Below, one piece after another: positions 1-6,331 of a stretch of 16,289 nucleotides of DNA. Under the pieces are notes generated by a model. That model ran no database searches, was not told the origin of the DNA, and saw only the letters and a list, made by a program, of their open reading frames with translations. The translations under genes and the position numbers were made by a program. Numbering within the stretch: the first letter of the stretch is position 1; every line of letters starts with the position of its first letter. Source of the stretch: CAYGVT01 sp964353355 (GTDB lineage Archaea > Thermoplasmatota > DTKX01 > GCA-020343715); contig CAYGVT010000101.1 of NCBI GenBank assembly GCA_964353355.1, forward strand, positions 1-16,289, written 5' to 3'.

Positions 1-81
1 CGTCCTCGCCTTCTTGGTTCCCGTGCCGACGAACCGCTCGAGAAACGCCCTTTCCTCCGGAGGAAGCGAGATTCTCTCCAT
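1..81 (-). CDS. IS630-like transposase, N-terminal fragment (cut by window edge)
   Basis: Reading the minus strand from an ATG at 81 gives 27 codons open to the window edge, beginning MERISLPPEERAFLERF and ending in GTKKART. The pattern 'L-(S/T/P)-x-E-E-R-x-x-L-E-R-x-V-x-(T/S)-G' followed by a basic stretch is how many IS630/Tc1-mariner-type transposases begin, just ahead of their helix-turn-helix DNA-binding domain. That is family knowledge; only 27 residues are visible, so the catalytic DDE region cannot be checked. The local DNA (about 82-130) is clearly more AT-rich than the rest of the window, as expected near the end of an inserted element. A TATA-like box lies about 26 bp upstream of the ATG, so the mRNA would be leaderless. 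Another helix-turn-helix protein with a similar N-terminus is possible. Confidence 0.5.
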   Translation of the reverse strand, partial: MERISLPPEERAFLERFVGTGTKKART

Positions 82-103
82 AGGAACGTAATTGGTATTC
101 GAC

Positions 104-111
104 CTTATAAA
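104..111 (-). promoter_or_regulatory. TATA box for the transposase-like gene
   Basis: On the minus strand the sequence TTTATAAG is centred about 26 bp upstream of the ATG at 81. This is the usual distance between an archaeal TATA box and the transcription start, so transcription probably begins at or within a base or two of the start codon (leaderless). Confidence 0.5.
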
Positions 112-218
112 CGTAACGGAATTAAATTGTCAAGACACTAGGCTGGGCAATGCGAGGGCGGCCGGCGTCGTGATGGAAGGGTCGGTGAATATGACCCCAT
201 GGAGCGCCGAGGACAGCG

Positions 219-228
219 CTTAAATACC
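219..228 (+). promoter_or_regulatory. TATA box upstream of the zinc-ribbon membrane protein
   Basis: CTTAAATACC stands out as an AT-rich box in GC-rich DNA and matches the archaeal TATA consensus. It predicts a start near 248-252. The next good gene start is at 464, so the transcript would have a leader of roughly 210 nt. An ATG at 253 lies exactly where a leaderless ORF could start, but that frame (253-504) does not look like protein. Confidence 0.45.
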
Positions 229-463
229 CAGAGAACCGCTTCACACCGAGCGATGCGCCAGAGCCGTCGCAGGGATGGGATGACCTCGCACGGCACCGGG
301 TCAAACCGATCCGCTAGCCTGCGGATGTGTGTGGGGGCCTGTCGCGCGTGGGGTCGCCATCGAGGGGCAGGGTGCCCGTCGGCCCCTTGGCGCGCCTCGC
401 ATCGAGGGGCCCACGGATTGGTCGGGGGCACAGGAGGACCAAGCGGGGGAAAGGAGGGAGAAA
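229..463 (+). other. Predicted 5' leader without a convincing gene
   Basis: The stretch between the TATA box and the start at 464 contains no recognisable gene. The 10-bp word ATCGAGGGGC occurs twice (about 359-368 and 403-412), each next to short GC-rich inverted segments, so the leader could fold, but I cannot assign it to a known riboswitch or RNA family. Confidence 0.3.
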
Positions 464-1108
464 ATGACGTGCTACTTACATCCAGAGATCCCATCGACGC
501 ATGACTGCCATGGCTGTGGAAAGCCAATGTGCTACCAGTGCTCGATCGAGGAGAAGGTCGCCTCGAGGGTCATGGCCGCCTCCAGCATCGACAGGGCGAT
601 AGAGATCGACTACGGCTTCTTCTGCCCAGACTGCTACATCAGGATCGCCCATCAGAAGGGTTACGATGGGAAGAATCCGGCGATGAAATTCATATACGCG
701 GCCATCATATGCTGGGTACTCATGGCCATCTTCCTGGCATCCGGTGTAATCTGGCTGGTTCTCGTAGGTGTCTGCCTTATCTTCCCTAGCATGGTTTTAC
801 CGTTCTCCTGGGGTATGGGCAATGCCGAGTTCAAGGCCGGGCGGAAGAAATACCTCTCGGCGATGGAGAGGACCGGCGCCACTCCCCCCACGCCCTATCA
901 GCAGCGCCCCAAGATGGTGGGGACCGGACAGCCGGTGATGCTTGCGGGACCGCCGCCCGCTACAGCGCCGCCTCCCGCCACATCGGCCGCTGGCATGGTG
1001 ACGGGCGCGCCCGTGGGTCTGCCGCAGGCGTACTTCTGCTCGGGATGCGGCAACCGGCTGCCGCAGGGCGCTGTGTTCTGCTCCGTGTGTGGCCGCAAGA
1101 TCGGATGA
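464..1108 (+). CDS. Membrane protein with B-box-like Cys/His cluster and C-terminal zinc ribbon
   Basis: A 214-residue protein of unknown function. The N-terminus holds metal-ligand candidates C3, H6, H13, C15, C18, C23 and C26, resembling the archaeal B-box-type zinc finger (CxxH...CxxCG...CxxC), with a further CPDC pair at C54/C57. Residues 76-115 are strongly hydrophobic and can form two closely spaced membrane helices. A basic segment and a Pro/Ala/Thr-rich linker (about 140-188) follow, then a typical zinc ribbon with C192, C195, C206 and C209. The start was set at the ATG at 464 because AAGGAGGG ends a few bases upstream; the frame stays open further upstream (to an ATG at 329), but that extension has no protein character. 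An even number of helices would place both metal-binding ends on the same, probably cytoplasmic, side. Its role is not known; zinc-ribbon proteins of this sort often bind proteins or nucleic acid. Confidence 0.8.
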   Translation: MTCYLHPEIPSTHDCHGCGKPMCYQCSIEEKVASRVMAASSIDRAIEIDYGFFCPDCYIRIAHQKGYDGKNPAMKFIYAAIICWVLMAIFLASGVIWLVLVGVCLIFPSMVLPFSWGMGNAEFKAGRKKYLSAMERTGATPPTPYQQRPKMVGTGQPVMLAGPPPATAPPPATSAAGMVTGAPVGLPQAYFCSGCGNRLPQGAVFCSVCGRKIG

Positions 1109-1857
1109 TCCCCCGCATCGGGCCGACGGCGCCCACCGGCGATTGACACGGTACCGACGCCAACCGGGCGACGCGGGGGCCAATCGTCGCATCCCTGGCC
1201 CCTCTCCCCCCCCCGCGTGGCCTGATGCCTGTGGAGAGGGAGGTTGCCCAGCAACAGGGCGTCCTCATCGGCAATTCTTGCCTGTCCTTTGCTCTGTTTT
1301 CGCCCGGCCGGAGGTCGCACGCTACCCGCCCCAGGAGCGAACAGATCTGCAGCGGGGGAGGTGAAGGGGAATCTGGGCGGTGCCGGGCCGTGCCCGGCCG
1401 GGCCCCGAACGGGGCAGGCAGGTCACGAAGGGGGGCGGATGGCATGGGATTGGACGATGCGCATCAGGGCGCAACGGGCGGGAAGGGCCCAGAGGAGGGC
1501 TGCGGGCGGTTCGAGGGCGGCCTCATGCCCCATTGAACGAGGCCACCGCTCAGCGGTACCAATGCCCACCCGCTGTGACCCGCGATCCGGCTGCGGATCG
1601 AGGTGGGCCGACTTATTTTGTACCTCGTGTTGTGGCCACGAGTGCGGGGTGGAGAGGGTGCCGCGGAGCGTGCGCATAGATGGCAATCGAGACGCGCGAC
1701 CGCGGCCTGACGAGAAGTGTCGAATGGGGCCGCTTGGATCGCAGATAGACGGCGACTTCCGATAATGGGGAATGGTCTTCGTGTTTGTCGTGCCTTGGCC
1801 AGCACCCACGATGGGCCTCGCCATGGGATGGAGGTGCGACCCCCCTGCGGGTCCGAC
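1109..1857. other. Gene-free stretch rich in GC hairpins
   Basis: About 750 bp between convergent genes hold no ORF with protein character on either strand. Several perfect stems are visible: 1243-1255 (GTTGC/GCAAC), 1382-1398 (GCCGGGC/GCCCGGC), 1402-1415 (GCCCCG/CGGGGC), 1545-1557 (ACCGC/GCGGT), 1583-1600 (CGATCCG/CGGATCG), the last enclosed by GCCCACC at 1564-1570 and GGTGGGC at 1602-1608, and 1624-1642 (CTCGTG/CACGAG). A T-rich stretch (ACTTATTTTG, about 1611-1620) follows the nested stem and would suit an archaeal plus-strand terminator; another T-rich stretch lies near 1285-1300. Such stems arise easily in GC-rich DNA. I could not match the region to RNase P RNA or SRP RNA. It may be a non-coding RNA, a terminator region or decayed DNA. 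Confidence 0.3.
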
Positions 1858-2208
1858 CTAGGGCTCGGGCACTCCATGCTCCGCGAGGACCGCCCTCAGG
1901 CGGTGGATGACCTGCCCCTGCTCGGTGATGGTCCCCTCGAGGAGCGCGATGCGCTCCTGCATGTCACTGACCTCGAGCTGGAGCCGTTTCCTCTCCGTGT
2001 CGCGCGAGGACAGGTCATCACGGAGGTCACCCGCGGCCAGGTCCTTCTCCATGAGGGCCTTCTGGAGCCTCCCGGCCCGCTGTTGGGCCTCCCACAGCTC
2101 CTTTTCCTGCAGGTGGTAGGCCTCCCAGAGCTTGGTGAGGCGTTCACCCTCCTTTTTGTACTTTGCCTTGTAGTCCACGGCCTCGCCATCGGACCGAGCT
2201 TTTCCCAT
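1858..2208 (-). CDS. Small coiled-coil protein of unknown function
   Basis: A 116-residue, highly charged protein starting MGKARSDGEAVDYKAKYKKE. From about residue 15 to 105 it is almost entirely heptad-like, rich in Glu, Lys, Arg, Leu and Gln, without proline, which indicates one long coiled coil, probably a dimer. It ends in HGVPEP. Upstream in-frame ATGs exist at 2265 and 2286, but the added 19-26 residues (rich in Pro, Gly and Arg) look untranslated; GTGAGGG just ahead of 2208 could act as a weak ribosome site. No catalytic or metal-binding motif is visible. It lies about 100 bp downstream of the SecB-like gene on the same strand and may be transcribed with it. The function is not recognised. 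Confidence 0.65.
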   Translation of the reverse strand: MGKARSDGEAVDYKAKYKKEGERLTKLWEAYHLQEKELWEAQQRAGRLQKALMEKDLAAGDLRDDLSSRDTERKRLQLEVSDMQERIALLEGTITEQGQVIHRLRAVLAEHGVPEP

Positions 2209-2305
2209 ATCCCTCACGTCTCCGCGACCGCCCCGCGGGGGATCGAAGGTCGCAGACGTCGGCATGAACAATGATACGCGCTCCATGGCGTGGGCCCGGG
2301 CGGCC

Positions 2306-2737
2306 TCACGCCACCTCCATCCCGCCGATGTCGGCGTCGGCCTTGCTCTTGGCGCGCTTGATGTCGATCTTCGGCAGAGGGATGGGCGCCATCAAGTTGA
2401 GGTCCCGTGCGATGACTACGCTCTCCGGGATGCAAGTGCCCATGATGGCGTTGTGCAGCTCCTGCGCGACGCTGTCGGGCATGTTGCGCTTCGAGGTCCA
2501 GTCCGCGACGAGCGACGGCGCGTCGCCCTTGAAGAGGAGGCGCCCCTCTATCTTGATGAAGCCCACGCCGATGTAGTTCACGGTGTACCTGAACTCCACC
2601 TCGGCCTGGTCATCGGCGATCTGCGCGACCCGCGTGACGGAGCTGTTGGAGTTGATGCTCAGCTGATGTATGGGCTCGTCGCGCTTGACGAACCGCTTGC
2701 CCTCGATGGAGGTCAGTTCGATGTTGGATAGGGGCAT
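2306..2737 (-). CDS. SecB-like fold protein (archaeal, function unproven)
   Basis: A 143-residue soluble protein. Residues about 45-75 read as alternating beta strands (AEVEFRYTVNYIGVGFIKIEG), followed by a helix-forming part with a conserved-looking W, then ELHNAIMGTCIPESVVIARDL and an ending of LMAPIPLPKI. The layout of strands, a helix with 'N-x-I...A-x-x-L', and a final hydrophobic 'P-P-(I/L)-x-(L/F)-P' segment is that of the SecB chaperone family, where this segment precedes the C-terminal tail. This is pattern similarity judged by eye. Bacterial SecB delivers unfolded precursors to SecA, which archaea lack; archaeal SecB-like proteins are thought to be general or toxin-antitoxin-type chaperones, and no toxin pair is seen here. 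The start is well supported: AGGTGA lies 5 bases before the ATG and a TATA box lies upstream. Confidence 0.6.
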   Translation of the reverse strand: MPLSNIELTSIEGKRFVKRDEPIHQLSINSNSSVTRVAQIADDQAEVEFRYTVNYIGVGFIKIEGRLLFKGDAPSLVADWTSKRNMPDSVAQELHNAIMGTCIPESVVIARDLNLMAPIPLPKIDIKRAKSKADADIGGMEVA

Positions 2738-2769
2738 GCACTCACCTGGATGCGGCCATGGCGCCCCCT

Positions 2770-2778
2770 CTTAAAAAT
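2770..2778 (-). promoter_or_regulatory. TATA box for the SecB-like gene
   Basis: On the minus strand ATTTTTAAG, preceded by CGAAACC (a plausible BRE), lies about 37 bp upstream of the ATG at 2737. The predicted start near 2748 leaves a leader of about 11 nt, just enough to hold the AGGTGA ribosome binding site. Confidence 0.6.
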
Positions 2779-2815
2779 GGTTTCGCCGCGCGGTGGGTCG
2801 ACGGCCGGACAGGGC

Positions 2816-5800
2816 CTACTTGAGGGTCACGGTGGCCTGGCATCCGGCGCACCGGACGATGGTGGGGCGGATGGACGTCTTGACCACGAGAGGCGCACCG
2901 CAGTTCGGGCAGGTGTGGACCGGTGGCGACGCCACCGCGCGCTCTGGGGGCGCCTGGGACTGGACGGGGGCGGGTGTGGGCCCCTCCTGCGCCGGTTCCG
3001 GTTCTGCGGCCTGTGGTGCATCGGGTGCGGCGGGTGCGGTGGAGGGGGCAGGCCCCGCGGTCGCGGTAGCCTGTGCGACGCGGGCCTTCGCGGTCTTCTT
3101 GGTCGTCACCTTGACCTTCGTGACCTTGGGGCGCGGCACCTCGGTGTACGGGGTCCCTGCGGGCAGGGACGAGTCCACCTCACCACCCGACTCGATGGCG
3201 ACGAGCTGCTCCAAGGTGCCCATCGCCCTGCGGTACTCGCCGTTCGCGGCCTGGGCGTCGGCCGCACTGAGGAGCTCCTCCACGCGTTCGGGGGCGGAGC
3301 CTGATTGCGCGAGGAGCAAGGCCACGTCTCCCCGCCTCCCAGCATAGCCCTCGCTCTCGGCCTGTAGCTTGCGCCCGATCTCCTCGGCCTCGCGCGCGAG
3401 CTGCTCGGCGCGCTCGAAGTCGCCATCAAGCGAGGCGTCCCTCGCCATCTCGAGCACCCGCTGCGCGGCCGTGATGACCACGCCCTCCTCGTGGAGGGCA
3501 TCCAGGTTCTTGCGCACCGACGAGAGCAGGAACCGGAGCCCTGCGCGCAGGAAGCTGGCTCGGGCCTCCCTCGCGGACCTCTGCGCCGCCATCGCCTCCT
3601 TGGCGGCGCCCTCCAGGTCGCCCTCGTCGAGCTTCTCGGCCGCGCGTCTGCGAAGCTTCCTGGCCTCGGTGACATCCGCGTCCATCGACTCGGCCTCCGC
3701 GATGAGCACGTCCGTCCGCACGAAGTTGTCCTTCACGTCGCAGAAGGGACAGTCCCTGATATCGGATTCGACCTTCTGCAGGTGCAGCTCGAGGTTCGCG
3801 AGCTGGACGGTCGTACGCTCCAGCTCCGTCTCGCGCTCGACGAGCTCTCTCTCCCGGTCGGCGACTGCCGCCTCCTTAGCCAGCATCGTGGTCGTCCTGT
3901 CCTCGATGGCCGTGCGCTCGGCCCGCACCGCCTCCTCGCGCGCGTCAAGGTCCTGGTTGCGTGACTCGACCGCGCCCTTGGCCTCGATGAGCTCCGACTC
4001 CCTCCTCGCGAGCGAGGCCTCCCACTCCTTGAACTGCGCCTCGGACTCCCTCACGGAGCGCTCGCGGTCCGTGAAGCCCGTCTCGGCGGTCTCCAGCCTC
4101 ACCTTGCGCTCGTGCAGCTCGCGCTCCATCGTCTCGACGGCCCCCTTCCGCGCCCCGAGCTCGAGCTCGATCGCCTCTGCCTCTGCCAGCCTCTGGGCGC
4201 TCTCCATTGTCGCGGAGGCCACGGCCGTCTCCCTCGCGGTTAGCTCCTCCTGGAGCCTCCCCAGACGCCCGTCGAGCTCCTCGACGGTCGCCTCCCTCGC
4301 CGCCAGCGCGGACTCGCGCTGTGCGAGGGTCTCCAGGGACGAGGCGGCCTCGGCCTGCGCGCGCGCGAGCTCCTGCTCGCGCCCTTCGACGGCACGCTCG
4401 CGAACCTCGATGGCCTCCCCCCTGGCCTCGAGCTCGGCCTGGAGCGTCGCGACCTGCTCCCCGCGCTGCTCGAGCGCCCCCATGTCGCCCCTGAGCCGGC
4501 CGGCGGCCTCCTCGTGGTCCGCCATCCTGTTCGAGAGCGCGACCTCCGCGCTCTCGACGGACGTCCTCCTGCCCGCGAGCTCGAGCTCGATTGTCCTGAG
4601 CTCCTCCTCGCGCGCCCTCATGCGCTTGTCGAAGTCCATGAGCTCGGCCGCGCGGTCGTCGAGCTCCGTGGTGCGCTGCTGCAGCTCGCCCTCGCGCTCC
4701 TTGATGGCCGTCTCCGCCGCCACGAGCCGGTCGCGCTCGGCCGCGATCTCGACGACCTCCTGCGCGTGCCTCTCCCGCTCGGCGCTGATCCTCTCCTGGT
4801 CAGCCAGGTTCTTCTTCGAGGCGTCCCTGATGGTCCTGCGGGTCGCCTCGAGCGCGGTCTGTGACTCCTCGAGCTCCTGCCTCTTCCTGTCGATCCGGTC
4901 GGATTCCACCGCGAGCTCCTGCGCGCGCCTCTCGAAGTCCGCCTCGGTCTGCTTGAGGTGGGCCTCGTCGGCCCCGATGGCCTCCAGACGTATCCGGAGG
5001 TCATCGGTGCGCCGCTTGAGCTGCCGCTCCTCGTCCCCGAGACGTGCGTCCTCGATCTCCAGGCGAGCCGATATGTCCTCCCTCTCCCTCCGCCTCGCCC
5101 CGAGCTCCTCCATGCCCTTCTCGAGCTCGGCCCTGCGATCGCTGAGCGTGGCGAGGTCGTCGGCACACTGCTGGAGCTGTGAATCCAGCGCCGCGCGGTC
5201 CGAGACGAACGCGGCCGCCTCGCCGTCGAGCGCCGTCCTTGCCTTCCGCGCCTGGTCGCTATCGGCCTCGAGCCGTTCGATGTCGACCTTGAGCCGCTTC
5301 TGCCTCTGCGTGACGTCCTTCTCGAAGACGTTGAGGTCCTCCTCGCGCTTGCGGATGGCGTTCTCGAGCTGCTCCACCTTCTCGGCGTGGACCGCGTGCT
5401 TGGCCTCCAGCTCCTCCCTTGTGCGGCCGAGCTCGAGCTCGAGCCTGTCCAGTTGCGCCGCGTACTCCTCCGCGTGCTGCTTCTTGCGCATCAGCCTATC
5501 GCGCTGCTTCCCCAGCTCGATGGCCTGGGTCTCGAGCTCGGTCCTCTCCTCCTTGAGCCTCCGCGCGGCCTCGCGCAGCTCCGCGTGGAGGGCGCGCAGG
5601 TCCTCGCTCCTCCTCTGCAGCTCGTCGCGGCTGTCGAGGAGCCTCTGGTGGCCGTGGTTAAGCTCCTTGGCGAGCCCGGACAGCCTAGTGAGCGTCTCCA
5701 GGACGTCGGGGTTGATGAGCTCGGGTGCGGTGGGCATCGCAGATCTCGCCTGCAGCTCACGCTGCAGCACGTCGAGCCTCTCGGAGACCGATGCCTCGGC

Positions 5801-6124
5801 CAGGGGTGGTCCGCTCTGGACGGGCGCTGGGGTGGACTCGACAAGGACGGTGGCCGTTGGCGTGGCGACCTCTGACCCGGGGGATGCCAGCTCCTCTGGC
5901 ATCTCAGGGAGCTCTGTCTCGGGTGGGGGCCGGGGCGCCTCCACGGGCTCTCCTTCCTCCTGGCCTGGGGTGGCGTCCGCACCGCCCATGTCCGCGGGGG
6001 GCATGCCACCATCGGGCTCCTCGCCGTTCCCGTCCGGCTCCGTCGGCGATGGCTCGTCCTGATAGAGCTCCTCGGCAGGGCCCTCGCCTGGCCTCCGCAC
6101 AAGGCGCCTCATCTTCTTGACCAT
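2816..6124 (-). CDS. Giant coiled-coil protein with internal CxxC pair and C-terminal zinc ribbon
   Basis: A protein of 1102 residues with four parts. Residues about 1-130 are basic at the very start (MVKKMRRLVRRPGEG) and then acidic and Pro-rich, probably disordered. About 145-785 is one long, almost uninterrupted coiled coil full of Glu, Arg, Leu, Ala and Gln, with many similar heptad-like segments (E-R-E-x-E-L and A-x-R-E patterns). A break follows with C792-P-F-C795, then a helical region (about 805-985) of alpha-hairpin, TPR-like character. A Pro/Ala/Lys-rich linker leads to a C-terminal zinc ribbon with C1072, C1075, C1092 and C1095. No Walker A or B motif is seen, so it is not an SMC or Rad50 ATPase. 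It has no signal peptide or membrane helix. The ATG at 6124 was preferred to a GTG at 6163 because MVKKMRR is a natural start and the longer version adds a Gly-rich stretch. It could be a structural, scaffold or nucleoid-associated protein; the function is unknown. Confidence 0.8.
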   Translation of the reverse strand: MVKKMRRLVRRPGEGPAEELYQDEPSPTEPDGNGEEPDGGMPPADMGGADATPGQEEGEPVEAPRPPPETELPEMPEELASPGSEVATPTATVLVESTPAPVQSGPPLAEASVSERLDVLQRELQARSAMPTAPELINPDVLETLTRLSGLAKELNHGHQRLLDSRDELQRRSEDLRALHAELREAARRLKEERTELETQAIELGKQRDRLMRKKQHAEEYAAQLDRLELELGRTREELEAKHAVHAEKVEQLENAIRKREEDLNVFEKDVTQRQKRLKVDIERLEADSDQARKARTALDGEAAAFVSDRAALDSQLQQCADDLATLSDRRAELEKGMEELGARRREREDISARLEIEDARLGDEERQLKRRTDDLRIRLEAIGADEAHLKQTEADFERRAQELAVESDRIDRKRQELEESQTALEATRRTIRDASKKNLADQERISAERERHAQEVVEIAAERDRLVAAETAIKEREGELQQRTTELDDRAAELMDFDKRMRAREEELRTIELELAGRRTSVESAEVALSNRMADHEEAAGRLRGDMGALEQRGEQVATLQAELEARGEAIEVRERAVEGREQELARAQAEAASSLETLAQRESALAAREATVEELDGRLGRLQEELTARETAVASATMESAQRLAEAEAIELELGARKGAVETMERELHERKVRLETAETGFTDRERSVRESEAQFKEWEASLARRESELIEAKGAVESRNQDLDAREEAVRAERTAIEDRTTTMLAKEAAVADRERELVERETELERTTVQLANLELHLQKVESDIRDCPFCDVKDNFVRTDVLIAEAESMDADVTEARKLRRRAAEKLDEGDLEGAAKEAMAAQRSAREARASFLRAGLRFLLSSVRKNLDALHEEGVVITAAQRVLEMARDASLDGDFERAEQLAREAEEIGRKLQAESEGYAGRRGDVALLLAQSGSAPERVEELLSAADAQAANGEYRRAMGTLEQLVAIESGGEVDSSLPAGTPYTEVPRPKVTKVKVTTKKTAKARVAQATATAGPAPSTAPAAPDAPQAAEPEPAQEGPTPAPVQSQAPPERAVASPPVHTCPNCGAPLVVKTSIRPTIVRCAGCQATVTLK

Positions 6125-6225
6125 GCCACCGCCACCACCCACATCCGTCCAAACAAGGGCCACGTCCCCGGCCCCAGGCCCCGATTGGACTGACTGGGAA
6201 CGCCTGACTTTGAGAGGGATGGGCC

Positions 6226-6234
6226 CTATTTAAG
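6226..6234 (-). promoter_or_regulatory. TATA box for the giant coiled-coil gene
   Basis: CTTAAATAG on the minus strand lies in the gap after argS. It predicts a start near 6204 and a leader of about 80 nt to the ATG at 6124. The box suggests that this gene has its own promoter and does not depend only on read-through from argS. Confidence 0.55.
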
Positions 6235-6331
6235 CCTTGCCAAGCCCATTTCGTCCATGATAATGCTCGCGCGCGCATGCGAGGCGGGCAGCACCCTCGT
6301 CCGGCGACAGCGCCGCGCGCGCGTCCGGCCA

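Noticed and set aside
1320..1660. RNase P RNA or SRP RNA in the gene-free region
   Set aside because: A few segments (GGGGAGG, GCCGGGC/GCCCGGC) recall these RNAs, but the conserved core of RNase P RNA and the SRP helix-8 motif (GGAAGGxAGCAGC type) could not be found.
3369..6062. 897-codon plus-strand open frame
   Set aside because: It is the antisense of the giant coiled-coil gene; the product is a meaningless Ser/Arg-rich chain produced by the Glu/Leu/Arg codons on the other strand.
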